DNA of 33,515 bases from Spirulina sp. SIO3F2 (GCA_010672165.1 JAAHHN010000001.1:53616-87130), one strand, 5' to 3'. Shown: positions 26,067-33,487, counted from the stretch's first letter. Program-made: numbers and translations. Notes: generated by a model not told the origin, from the letters alone.

Positions 26067-28013
26067 ATGACGACCGTACTTGAGCAAGGCAACATCACGA
26101 TCCATACCGAGAATATTTTCCCGATTATCAAGAAGTCGCTCTACACCGACCATGAAATCTTCTTGCGGGAATTGGTTTCGAATAGCGTGGACGCGATCGC
26201 CAAGTTAAAGATGGTGTCCTACGCGGGTGAAGTGGATGGGGAACTGCCCGCCCCGGAAATCACCCTGGCTGTGGATAAGGAAAAGAAGACCCTCTCGATT
26301 ACCGACAACGGCATCGGCATGACCGCTGACGAGATCAAGAAATACATCAACCAAGTCGCGTTCTCCAGCGCCGAAGAATTTGTCCAGAAGTACCAAAAAG
26401 ACCCTGACCAGCAGATTATCGGTCACTTCGGTTTGGGCTTCTATTCTTGCTTTATGGTGGCCAAGAATGTGGAGATCGACACCCTCTCCCACCGCACAGG
26501 TTCAACTGCGGTGCATTGGTCTTGCGATGGTTCGCCCCAGTTTGAGCTAACCGATTCGGAGCGCACCACCCCTGGCACGACGATCACGCTGACGATGATG
26601 GAAGAGGAGGAAGACTTCCTCGAAGAATCGCGGATCAAGAACTTGATCAAGACCCACTGTGACTTTATGCCTGTGCCGATCAAGCTGGGCGAGGAGCAGA
26701 TCAACAAGCAGCAAGCGCTCTGGAAAGAATCCACCCAAAATCTCAAAGATGAGGACTATCTGGAGTTTTATCGCTACCTCTACCCGTTCCAGGAAGAGCC
26801 GCTGTTGTGGGTGCATATCAACACCGACTATCCCTTTGTCCTCAACGGCTTGCTCTACTTCCCGCCGATCAAGCCAGATATGGATATCAATAAGGGCCAG
26901 ATGAAGCTCTTCTGTAACCAGGTGTTTGTCAGCGATAACTGCGATGAGATTATCCCAGACTTCCTGCGACCCCTACGCGGCGTGCTCGATAGCACTGATA
27001 TCCCTCTTAATGTCTCCCGTAGCGCTCTGACAAATGACCGCACCGTCCGTCGCATTTCGAGCCATATCTCCAAGAAAATTGCCGATCGCCTCAAAGCCAT
27101 GTACCGCGATGAGTACGACAAGTACGTCAAGTCCTGGCAGGATCTGGGCACGTTTGTGAAGTTCGGCTCCCTCAAGGATGACAAGTTCAAGGAGCAGGTG
27201 GCGGACATCATTATCTACAAGAGCAGCCTCGAAAACGAGGAACCCAAGGTAGAAGTCCAAGCTGAGGGTGAGGATGAATGGGCCGAAACCAACACTGCTG
27301 ATACCAGTGGCTACACCACCCTTAAGAATTACCTGGAGCGCAACAAGGAAAAGCACGAAAACCGCGTTTTCTATTGCACCGATCCTGGTTCCCAAGCCAC
27401 CTATGTGGAACTCTACAAGAGCCAAGGTCTCGAAATCCTCTTTATGGATTCGTTTATCGACACGAACTACTTTATTCCCTTCCTGGAGCGGGAATACACC
27501 GATGTGAAGTTCTCTCGCGTCGATTCGGAGCTAGATGAGAAGCTTGTCGATAGCGAAAATTCGGAAATCGTTGACCCGAAGACGAACAAGACCCGCAGTG
27601 AGGTGGTCAAGGAGCTGTTTGAGACGGCGTTGGGCAATGACAAGCTGACGATCAAGGCGGAGGCGCTGAAGTCACAGGGAACGCCCCCGGCAATGGTGAT
27701 CATTCCCGAGGAGATGCGGCGCATTCAGGAGATGACGGCTATGTTGCAGCAGCAAGCGAATATGGAGTTTCCGTTAACCCACACGTTGTTGGTGAATACC
27801 GCGCATCCGATGGTGCAGAATCTGCTCAATATGTCGCAGGGGAGCATTATTGATGCGAGTGGTTCGTCGTCGAAGGGTGAGTTGGTGAATCAGATGTGTC
27901 AGCATATTTATGATTTGGCGTTGATTTCTCAAAAGCCGTTTGGGGCGGATGAGATGAAGGCGTTTGTGGAGCGATCGAATGCGTTGTTGACGCAGGTGAC
28001 AGAGCGGATGTAA
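26067..28013 (+). CDS. htpG: Hsp90-family chaperone HtpG
   Basis: HtpG is the bacterial Hsp90; in cyanobacteria it supports heat and oxidative stress tolerance. The ATG at 26067 is preferred to an in-frame TTG at 26058 and gives 648 residues. The GHKL ATP-binding motifs are complete: E-L-V-S-N-S-V-D-A-I near 32, D-N-G-I-G-M near 79 and G-H-F-G-L-G-F-Y-S near 118. The middle domain has the catalytic-loop region P-L-N-V-S-R-S-A-L, and the C-terminal dimerisation domain ends near the stop. It is followed by a terminator and has its own upstream spacer, in which no heat-shock operator was recognised. Confidence 0.96.
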   Translation: MTTVLEQGNITIHTENIFPIIKKSLYTDHEIFLRELVSNSVDAIAKLKMVSYAGEVDGELPAPEITLAVDKEKKTLSITDNGIGMTADEIKKYINQVAFSSAEEFVQKYQKDPDQQIIGHFGLGFYSCFMVAKNVEIDTLSHRTGSTAVHWSCDGSPQFELTDSERTTPGTTITLTMMEEEEDFLEESRIKNLIKTHCDFMPVPIKLGEEQINKQQALWKESTQNLKDEDYLEFYRYLYPFQEEPLLWVHINTDYPFVLNGLLYFPPIKPDMDINKGQMKLFCNQVFVSDNCDEIIPDFLRPLRGVLDSTDIPLNVSRSALTNDRTVRRISSHISKKIADRLKAMYRDEYDKYVKSWQDLGTFVKFGSLKDDKFKEQVADIIIYKSSLENEEPKVEVQAEGEDEWAETNTADTSGYTTLKNYLERNKEKHENRVFYCTDPGSQATYVELYKSQGLEILFMDSFIDTNYFIPFLEREYTDVKFSRVDSELDEKLVDSENSEIVDPKTNKTRSEVVKELFETALGNDKLTIKAEALKSQGTPPAMVIIPEEMRRIQEMTAMLQQQANMEFPLTHTLLVNTAHPMVQNLLNMSQGSIIDASGSSSKGELVNQMCQHIYDLALISQKPFGADEMKAFVERSNALLTQVTERM

Positions 28014-28046
28014 GCGCTGTGATTTTCAATTAGTTCTTAACTCATT

Positions 28047-28075
28047 GCCCTGGCCATTGGTCGGGGCTTTGTTTT
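28047..28075 (+). terminator. Intrinsic terminator after htpG
   Basis: A 9-bp stem with two G-U pairs, starting GCCCTGGCC (28047-28055) and closing with GGTCGGGGC, has an ATT loop and is followed by TTTGTTTT. Confidence 0.8.
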
Positions 28076-28144
28076 AGAGATTCATAATGCCCCCAGAATT
28101 CCACGCTATAATCGACTAGAACAGAGTAACTGTAGTGAAGCGCC

Positions 28145-28960
28145 ATGACACCACCCATTTCATCAACCACTACAACCCATGAGCCCAATGTCTGGTTGCC
28201 GACCCTCCCCCCCACTGATCTTGTCTTTGACGATGGAGTCCCCTTGGAAAGTAACCGCCATCGCCTAGCGATGAACCTGTTGATTGAGTCGGTATATGCC
28301 GCACTCTCACCCCGTAAGGATTTTTACGCGAGTGGGAATATGTTTGTTTACTACAGCCTGCAACAAATCAAAAATCGAGATTTCCGTGGCCCTGACTTTT
28401 TTGTGGCGCTTAATGTTGATGGTACAAAAGAGCGTCAGGGTTGGGTGGTTTGGGAGGAAGGGGGTAAGTATCCAGATGTGATTGTGGAGTTGATGTCACC
28501 CTCGACGGCAAATGTTGATCTCACGGACAAGAAAGAGATTTACGAACAGATTTTCAATACCAAGCAATATTTTGTCTACAATCCTGCTGATCCAGCTTCT
28601 TTACAGGGTTGGGAGCTTCGAGGTAATGGGTTTATGGCATTACAACCCAATGAAAAAGGTTGGCTCTGGTGCGAGTCTTTAGGATTGTGGTTGGGAACGT
28701 GGCGTGGCCCAGTGTTGCAGGAGCAGGCGGATTGGTTACGGTTTTATTTTCCCAATGAGCAGTTGGTTTTGCTGCCGAGGGAGCGGGAGTATGAGCGGGC
28801 AGAGCAGGCAGAGGCTCGGATGGAGCAAGCTGAGATGCAGTCAGAGCAGGATCGCTTACGGGCGGAGCAGGCTGAAGCTCGGGCAGAGCAGGCTGAGGAT
28901 GAGAAGGCGGCTTTGCGGGCGAAGTTGCGGGAGTTGGGGGTTGATCCAAATACGTTGTGA
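28145..28960 (+). CDS. Uma2-family (DUF820) restriction-like endonuclease with coiled-coil tail
   Basis: This PD-(D/E)xK nuclease-fold protein has 271 residues. The fold signature is R-G-P-D-F-F-V-A-L near residue 77, then D-V-I-V-E-L-M-S-P-S-T (about 114-124) with L-T-D-K-K-E-I-Y-E following, giving the D, E and K catalytic residues. Many copies of this family occur in cyanobacterial genomes; their biological role is unsettled. The last 55 residues are an Ala/Glu/Gln heptad-like repeat (E-Q-A-E-A-R units) forming a coiled coil. It is flanked by terminators at 28047 and 29010, so it is transcribed alone. It marks the start of the accessory part of the window. Confidence 0.88.
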   Translation: MTPPISSTTTTHEPNVWLPTLPPTDLVFDDGVPLESNRHRLAMNLLIESVYAALSPRKDFYASGNMFVYYSLQQIKNRDFRGPDFFVALNVDGTKERQGWVVWEEGGKYPDVIVELMSPSTANVDLTDKKEIYEQIFNTKQYFVYNPADPASLQGWELRGNGFMALQPNEKGWLWCESLGLWLGTWRGPVLQEQADWLRFYFPNEQLVLLPREREYERAEQAEARMEQAEMQSEQDRLRAEQAEARAEQAEDEKAALRAKLRELGVDPNTL

Positions 28961-29009
28961 TTGTGAGGGTGTCGGGATAGTGTAATCGCAAATTAAATCT
29001 AAAGTTTAT

Positions 29010-29040
29010 GCCCCGGCTACTGACTGGGGCTTTATTATTT
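29010..29040 (+). terminator. Intrinsic terminator after the Uma2-family gene
   Basis: GCCCCGG (29010-29016) pairs with CTGGGGC (29024-29030), one G-U, with a seven-base loop, followed by TTTATTATTT. Confidence 0.75.
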
Positions 29041-29073
29041 ACGTGCAAACTGCAGTGTAATGAGGTTTGATAA

Positions 29074-29352
29074 ATGGCGTATTCTAGCTGGCAAGATGCT
29101 GGATTCTCGGATGATGAGGGGAATCCTCTGGAGTATAAGGTTCGTGATGATGGGCGTTTCTACTTACTTAGACGGGTTGGTCAAAGTGGTGAATATCCAC
29201 ATTGGACAGTTGAATATTCGAGAAATGGGGATGTAAAAAATGTTCATTTCTCTGATCCACACAATGATGGCTATCGCTGGGGAACACGAGAAATTAATGA
29301 TTCTTATCCTAGTCTCGTCAATCTTGCTGTGTCCATAGCGAGATCAATGTAG
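29074..29352 (+). CDS. Hypothetical protein in an AT-rich segment
   Basis: The protein has 92 residues. GAGG lies about nine bases before the ATG. It is rich in Asp, Tyr and Arg, with several short beta-like stretches (R-F-Y-L-L-R-R-V, W-T-V-E-Y-S), and has no signal peptide or membrane span, so it is probably a small soluble protein. The DNA is more AT-rich than the housekeeping genes and lacks GCGATCGC sites, suggesting recent transfer. A zinc-ribbon gene follows 31 bases later on the same strand and may be cotranscribed. No family is recognised. Confidence 0.6.
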   Translation: MAYSSWQDAGFSDDEGNPLEYKVRDDGRFYLLRRVGQSGEYPHWTVEYSRNGDVKNVHFSDPHNDGYRWGTREINDSYPSLVNLAVSIARSM

Positions 29353-29383
29353 TCACTGGCCAAAAATGCTCAGGAGATGATTT

Positions 29384-29479
29384 ATGCCAAAGTTAATTCA
29401 ATGTGCTGAGTGTGGAGGTACTGTGAGTGATGAAGCACCCAGATGTCCGCATTGTAATCAGCCAGGTATTAAGCTTTGA
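29384..29479 (+). CDS. Four-Cys zinc-ribbon peptide, probably the N-terminus of the next gene
   Basis: An excellent Shine-Dalgarno sequence, AGGAG (29372-29376), precedes the ATG. The 31-residue product has a complete zinc ribbon, C-A-E-C (C7, C10) and C-P-H-C (C21, C24), and ends at a TGA (29477-29479). The following 286-codon frame continues in exactly the same phase after that TGA. Two readings are possible: a free zinc-ribbon micro-protein, or the first segment of a larger protein broken by a stop. The lack of a good start for the downstream frame favours the second. Confidence 0.55.
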   Translation: MPKLIQCAECGGTVSDEAPRCPHCNQPGIKL

Positions 29480-29488
29480 GATTGCTGT

Positions 29489-30349
29489 TTGTGTGAAAAA
29501 CCTTTTAAGGCATCAGAAGGTTTTCGCTACGATGGGGCAAGAATAGTTGCTTCTTATACAACAAGTCAGGATCTTGCGCCGAGTAAATATGGTTCAAGGG
29601 AAGATTATTGTCCATCTTGTTTTAAGAAATGGTCTGCGGCTAAAGAGAAGGGTAAGTTTCTAGATATTGCAGATCCATACCAAATGCCTTGCCCAGCTTG
29701 TGGAACAACGGTTGTGTTTCCTGACTTTCTGAAATCTCGTATTAGATTTTTTCGAGAGTATATTAACAATGATGACTATGCTTGTGAGCATGGTAATAAT
29801 GAATACAAGATTGACTGTAAATCTTGTGGTCAAGTAATCTCCAAGAAATTTTATGTTGATGAGTGGCCATATGTAGAATGTGGATACTGTAAAAACGTAC
29901 TCAATAAGAGTACATCGATATATGTTGATGAAGTAGTTTGCTTTCACAAAGACTGTGTTGATTTTCCTGTACGGCAGAGAGAGTTGAAGTCTGCTCAGAA
30001 GAAAGCTCGCATAGAACTCCAAGAAAGGCAAAAACAAGAAGAAGAAAGGTTTAAAAGGCAGCAGGAAAAGCTTAGGCAGGAGAGAGAGGAAGCGTACGTA
30101 AGATTTAAGGAAGAAAAGATACGTGGATTCAGGAAGGATTATGGTCTGAATCAGAACGGTATTATGTTCTTCATACTTCTACTGGTGGCATTTTTGCTTG
30201 CAGTGTCTATGTACTATTTTGCAACAGGGTATTTCTTCAAATTTTTCGTACTTGGTGTCGGACCTGCCTTTTTCTTTTTCAAAATGTTCAAACGTCGGTA
30301 TGAGATTTTTCAAGAGTTATGGAGAATGGAGAAAGATTTGCGTAAGTAA
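29489..30349 (+). pseudogene. Multi-zinc-knuckle membrane protein, separated from its N-terminus by an in-frame TGA
   Basis: Only a TTG at 29489 could start this frame, and it lies inside a C-C-L-C cluster, so starting there would delete the first cysteine of a C-x-x-C knuckle. The frame is continuous with the zinc-ribbon peptide at 29384 apart from one TGA at 29477. Counting from the TTG, C-x-x-C-type pairs occur at C41/C44, C68/C71, C110/C113 and C131/C134, with C99, C151 and C156 in addition. A charged coiled coil spans about 162-212, and two membrane spans lie at about 224-245 and 247-266. A membrane-tethered zinc-binding protein of unknown role is implied. Sequencing error, recent inactivation or readthrough cannot be told apart. 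The DNA is AT-rich, like the gene before it. Confidence 0.55.
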
Positions 30350-30448
30350 GAAGCTTGAGATGAGCATTGCCCACTACACAAGTCTTTCAGCCACATCCAA
30401 CAACAAGCCACCCACAAACCTACCCCCCAAAAACTGACTCAACCCACC

Positions 30449-30670
30449 ATGAGCTACCGCGACATCATCACCATCGAAACCGACAAACGAGGTGGTAAAC
30501 CCTGTATTCGTCGAATGCGAATCACCGTCTACGATGTGCTCGGTTGGCTCGCTGCCGGGATGTCCACCGCAGAAATTATTGATGACTTCCCCGAACTGAC
30601 TGAAGCAGATATCCAAGCTTGTCTAGAGTTTGCCGCCGATCGCGCTCATCGCCTCACAGCCGCTATTTGA
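30449..30670 (+). CDS. DUF433-family antitoxin, orphan copy
   Basis: The protein has 73 residues. DUF433 proteins are small helix-turn-helix-type antitoxins usually paired with a DUF5615 PIN-like toxin. The sequence shows G-G-K-P-C-I-R-R-M-R-I-T-V-Y-D-V-L and the late E-I-I-D-D-F-P-E-L-T-E-A-D-I. It differs from the copy at 32554 at only three shared residues (Q56R, A66D, I73V), while about twenty bases differ, mostly third positions. A TGA where copy 2 has GGA removes its last three residues. The cognate toxin is gone: the downstream ATGAAG remains at 30676, but the sequence then diverges. Persisting amino-acid conservation suggests it stayed functional for some time. Confidence 0.85.
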   Translation: MSYRDIITIETDKRGGKPCIRRMRITVYDVLGWLAAGMSTAEIIDDFPELTEADIQACLEFAADRAHRLTAAI

Positions 30671-30731
30671 ACCCGATGAAGCCACTGACTACCTCGATGT
30701 TTCTGAAGGTTTCAGTTTTGCATGGGTTTTT

Positions 30732-31148
30732 TCATTGATCGCGCAATAACGCTACAAAACCCGCTTGCTCAAAATGCCGATCATACGCCAGCGCTTCCAA
30801 AATCTTGCGCTCCTGCATCAGATGGAACGAAACACAATCCGTGTGGCTCCAAGCTTGATCAGGTCGCTGTCGATAAAGTTCTAGAGCAGCATTGAAAAGC
30901 TGAGTGCTCTGGGGAACAACTTCAACGGTGTCATCCTCTATCAACGAATCGATCAAGCCCACCGCTGCTTGTCTGAACCTCACCCCACGCTTTGAAAAGG
31001 CGTTCAGTAGCTCATTGAGCACCAACTCCGTCGTAACCAACTCGGCAGGTAGAACTTGCTCCGTGACTCGAAGTGCTTGCTCGTGAAGGTCATCATCAGG
31101 ATGGATCAGCGCGATCCAGTAGCCTGTATCAACGAAGATATGCTTCAT
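30732..31148 (-). CDS. PIN-domain ribonuclease toxin (VapC-like)
   Basis: The protein has 138 residues. The PIN acidic residues are in place: D7 in F-V-D-T-G-Y-W, E46 in L-N-E-L-L, D104 in S-H-T-D-C-V-S-F and D123 in A-Y-D-R-H-F. PIN toxins cleave tRNA or rRNA and are restrained by a small antitoxin. The start overlaps the stop of the upstream antitoxin by four bases (ATGA, 31145-31148), the usual antitoxin-first arrangement. It converges on the orphan DUF433 gene. A 31-codon remnant of a close homologue survives in copy 2. The target RNA is unknown. Confidence 0.9.
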   Translation of the reverse strand: MKHIFVDTGYWIALIHPDDDLHEQALRVTEQVLPAELVTTELVLNELLNAFSKRGVRFRQAAVGLIDSLIEDDTVEVVPQSTQLFNAALELYRQRPDQAWSHTDCVSFHLMQERKILEALAYDRHFEQAGFVALLRDQ

Positions 31149-31426
31149 TCCTCTACCTTCGGCACACCATACAAGTAGTGGTCTAAATTCTTGGCAAAAT
31201 CAGCAGGTAACGATTCAGCTTGTGGAGTAGCCAAAGACTGATTGATTTCTTGGGCTTTGAGCAGAAAACTGGGTGTTTCATTTATGGCCGGTGTGGGCTG
31301 CGATCGCGCCCCCTGACTCCGCTCTGCAAGCCTCACCTTGAGAAACAGAAAAAAATTCAGCACCTCCTCCAGCAGAAACTCAGGTGCTTGGTTGATTTCT
31401 TCAATGAGTTGTTCCTTGGTACTCAC
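31145..31426 (-). CDS. DUF2281-like antitoxin of the PIN toxin
   Basis: The protein has 93 residues. The N-terminus M-S-T-K-E-Q-L-I-E-E-I-N-Q-A-P, followed by L-L-E-E-V-L-N-F-F-L-F-L-K, resembles DUF2281 antitoxins. A variable, Pro/Ser-rich linker joins it to a C-terminal segment ending in A-K-N-L-D-H-Y-L-Y-G, probably the toxin-wrapping part. The gene at 33206 is homologous, with near-identical ends and a diverged linker. It is translationally coupled to the PIN toxin. Confidence 0.8.
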   Translation of the reverse strand: MSTKEQLIEEINQAPEFLLEEVLNFFLFLKVRLAERSQGARSQPTPAINETPSFLLKAQEINQSLATPQAESLPADFAKNLDHYLYGVPKVEE

Positions 31427-31612
31427 AATTCAACATCTCTATATGGTTGATAGCATAAGTTCCAGTTTAAGGCTTCGGAGACATAGCACACTACCGAGGC
31501 TCCAGCACTATCAAACTCCAGCCTACACAACACCTCCCCCTCAACAACTCCGCAAACCCGGCCAAGTAACAACGCTAAAATCAAGACAACCTGTCCCCTG
31601 AATCACCTCACC

Positions 31613-31924
31613 ATGATTCCAGATCCCCTCGGTCAAGATCTCCACGATCGCGCCACCCGTGGCCAAACCCTCACCCCCGCTGAACAAACCCAGCTCGAAA
31701 CCTGGTACGCCCAGCAAGACGCAGCCGAAGCTGAATTGCTGACTATCGCGCCTGTTGCAAGTGATCTGGATCTGCTGCAAGACCGTATCAACCAAGCCTT
31801 TGCGCAACTGCAAACCCTCAGCCAACGTATCCAAACCCTCGCCACAGAAAACGCTGCCATTCGCCAGGAAAACAAAGCTTTGCTCAAGCAGCTTACCCAG
31901 CTTGTGAGTTCTCAGTCTGCATGA
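31613..31924 (+). CDS. Coiled-coil protein paired with an HNH endonuclease
   Basis: The protein has 103 residues. Residues 1-35 are polar with a helix around L-T-P-A-E-Q-T-Q-L-E-T-W-Y. Residues 50-98 are a leucine-heptad coiled coil (L-D-L-L-Q-D-R-I through L-L-K-Q-L-T-Q-L-V). The ATG of the HNH gene overlaps its stop (ATGA, 31921-31924), so translation is coupled and a complex is plausible. It lies between the two toxin-antitoxin copies. No named family is recognised; a DNA-binding, dimerising or inhibitory partner for the nuclease are all possible. Confidence 0.7.
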   Translation: MIPDPLGQDLHDRATRGQTLTPAEQTQLETWYAQQDAAEAELLTIAPVASDLDLLQDRINQAFAQLQTLSQRIQTLATENAAIRQENKALLKQLTQLVSSQSA

Positions 31925-32472
31925 CGCTGTCACCCCAAATCCGTCAGCAGGTTCGCCAGAGGGCTAACTTTGCCTGCGAATATTGTGATGTTGCAGAAAC
32001 TGACAGCGCAGGACAACTCACAATCGACCATTTTCAGCCCAGCTCCAAAGGCGGTACAGACGAAATCCGCAATTTAATTTACTGCTGCATCCGCTGCAAT
32101 CAATACAAGCTCAACTACTGGCCCAACTCTCCTACTGCTCCTTCCCTCTGGAATCCTCGCCAAGATAACCACAAGCAACACTTTCAAGTACTTGAAAATG
32201 GAGAACTTTATCCTCTCACACCAACTGGGGAATTCACCCTCCGTCGCCTTCGTCTTAATCGCCCCTTGCTGGTCAAATATCGACTCTCCAAACAATCAGA
32301 ACGAGACAAGAAAGCACTCCTTGCTCACTACCAAGAAATCGTTGAGCTGCTGACTGAAATCTCTACTCAACAAGCTCAACTGATGAATGAACAACAAGAG
32401 CTACTCCGAGAGCAAACCGAACTACTCAGAACTCTCCTCAAACAACATCGAACTCTGTCAGATGACACATAA
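31921..32472 (+). CDS. HNH endonuclease
   Basis: The protein has 183 residues. The HNH fold appears as F-A-C-E-Y-C-D-V (first zinc Cys pair, about 18-25), L-T-I-D-H-F-Q-P-S-S-K-G-G (catalytic D-H, about 33-45), then N-L-I-Y-C-C-I-R-C-N-Q-Y-K with a second Cys pair and catalytic Asn. The C-terminal third (about 135-180) is a Gln/Leu/Glu coiled coil, possibly for pairing with the upstream coiled-coil protein. Such HNH genes with a small partner are frequent in cyanobacterial genomes; whether they act in homing, defence or repair is not clear. Confidence 0.88.
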   Translation: MTLSPQIRQQVRQRANFACEYCDVAETDSAGQLTIDHFQPSSKGGTDEIRNLIYCCIRCNQYKLNYWPNSPTAPSLWNPRQDNHKQHFQVLENGELYPLTPTGEFTLRRLRLNRPLLVKYRLSKQSERDKKALLAHYQEIVELLTEISTQQAQLMNEQQELLREQTELLRTLLKQHRTLSDDT

Positions 32473-32553
32473 ACGGAGAAAACGCCGAAGACCACCACAC
32501 AAGGCTTTCAGCCACATCCAGCAATAACAAGCCATCCACAAATCCAACTCACT

Positions 32554-32784
32554 ATGAGCTACCGCGACATCATCACCATCGAAACTGACAAACGGGGCGG
32601 TAAACCCTGTATTCGTCGAATGCGGATCACCGTCTACGATGTTCTCGGCTGGCTTGCTGCCGGAATGTCCACCGCAGAAATCATCGACGACTTCCCTGAG
32701 CTGACCGAAGCAGATATCAGAGCCTGTCTAGAATTTGCCGCCGATCGCGATCATCGTCTCACGGCCGCTGTTGGAACCCGATGA
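32554..32784 (+). CDS. DUF433-family antitoxin
   Basis: The protein has 76 residues. It is nearly identical to the orphan at 30449 but keeps its full C-terminus (V-G-T-R) because GGA replaces TGA. It overlaps the start of the DUF5615 toxin by four bases (ATGA, 32781-32784), the standard antitoxin-toxin arrangement. It is expected to neutralise that toxin and to repress the shared promoter through its helix-turn-helix region. That promoter would lie in the 80 bases after the HNH gene. Confidence 0.9.
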   Translation: MSYRDIITIETDKRGGKPCIRRMRITVYDVLGWLAAGMSTAEIIDDFPELTEADIRACLEFAADRDHRLTAAVGTR

Positions 32785-33149
32785 AGCTGCTATTTGACCA
32801 AAACCTGAGTCGTAAGCTGGTCAGCCGCTTGGCTGATCTTTTTCCTGACTCCAGCCATGTCCAGTTCCATAACTTAGCTGAAGAGAGCGATACTCAAGTC
32901 TGGGACTTTGCCCAGCAAAATGGGTTCTGCATCGTCACCCAGGATGTCGATTTTGCTGAGAGAAGCCGTCTGTACGGTGCCCCACCCAAAGTCATTTGGC
33001 TCCGATGTGGCAACTCCACAACCCTGCAAGTTGAAGCACTACTCCGCTCCGGAGAGGAAGCTATTCGAGCATTAATAAGCGATAACGACTTGCACTGTCT
33101 CGAACTTCAAGAAAACTTGCTCCGTGGCTCGAAGCGCTTGCTCATGTAG
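32781..33149 (+). CDS. DUF5615 PIN-like toxin with an antisense-derived C-terminus
   Basis: The protein has 122 residues. Conserved features are L-L-F-D-Q-N-L-S (acidic D6), D-T-Q-V-W-D-F-A-Q-Q-N-G-F and I-V-T-Q-D-V-D-F-A-E, giving the acidic cluster of a PIN-like (Mut7-C-type) nuclease. It follows its DUF433 antitoxin with a four-base overlap. The last 11 residues, N-L-L-R-G-S-K-R-L-L-M, are encoded by DNA homologous to the antisense strand of the PIN toxin gene (compare 33114-33149 with 31047-31082). The gene's 3' end was therefore probably replaced during rearrangement. Whether activity survives is uncertain, but the core is intact. Confidence 0.88.
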   Translation: MKLLFDQNLSRKLVSRLADLFPDSSHVQFHNLAEESDTQVWDFAQQNGFCIVTQDVDFAERSRLYGAPPKVIWLRCGNSTTLQVEALLRSGEEAIRALISDNDLHCLELQENLLRGSKRLLM

Positions 33150-33209
33150 GTCATCGTCAGGAGAAATCAGCGCAATCCAATAGCCTGTATCCACAACAAC
33201 GGTTTTCAT
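33072..33209 (-). pseudogene. Truncated PIN toxin remnant
   Basis: From ATG 33209 the frame runs 45 codons. The first 31 residues match the PIN toxin of copy 1 closely (D-T-G-Y-W-I-A-L-I, P-D-D-D-L-H-E-Q-A-L-R). Homology stops at about 33114, and the frame then runs antisense to the DUF5615 toxin to a TAA at 33072. Only the first catalytic Asp (D7) is kept, so it cannot be an active nuclease. The ATGA overlap with its antitoxin is preserved. Confidence 0.8.
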
Positions 33210-33487
33210 CCCTCTGTTTTCAGCGCACCATACAGGTAATGGTCTAAATTCTTGGCAAGGTCGGTTGGTAAAGTTTCAGTCGAGTTAGCGGACAGAGCTT
33301 GGCTAATTTCCCTCGCCTTCAGCAAAAACATAGGAGTTTGCTGGTTCGATGCTGCGGATCTGTATTGATGACCATTGCTACGCTCAGAGAGTCTTAATCT
33401 TAGGAAGAGAAAGAAACTCAACACTTCCTCAATGAGAAAGTCAGGTGCTTGGTTAATTTCTTCAATAAGTTGTTCCTTGGTACTCAC
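33206..33487 (-). CDS. DUF2281-like antitoxin, orphan copy
   Basis: The protein has 93 residues, homologous to the antitoxin at 31145: the first 15 residues are identical, and the C-terminal A-K-N-L-D-H-Y-L-Y-G is shared, while the middle linker is strongly diverged. Its toxin gene is reduced to a stub. The frame is intact, so it may still be made and could bind the PIN toxin of copy 1. The promoter region runs to the window end and is identical to that of copy 1 over the 48 bases visible. Confidence 0.8.
   Translation of the reverse strand: MSTKEQLIEEINQAPDFLIEEVLSFFLFLRLRLSERSNGHQYRSAASNQQTPMFLLKAREISQALSANSTETLPTDLAKNLDHYLYGALKTEG

Larger units (their letters stand above)
30377..31454. 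repeat. Copy 1 of duplicated toxin-antitoxin double module
   Basis: This block matches 32501-33515 (window end) in gene order and sequence at both ends: shared upstream sequence TTTCAGCCACATCCA, a DUF433 antitoxin, then a minus-strand DUF2281-like antitoxin. The last 48 bases (31407-31454) are identical to 33468-33515. Copy 1 retains the PIN toxin and lacks the DUF5615 toxin. Confidence 0.8.

Noticed and set aside
29477-29520. Selenocysteine at the TGA of the zinc-ribbon gene
   Set aside because: No bacterial SECIS-like hairpin is visible directly after the TGA, and no selenocysteine machinery is in the window.
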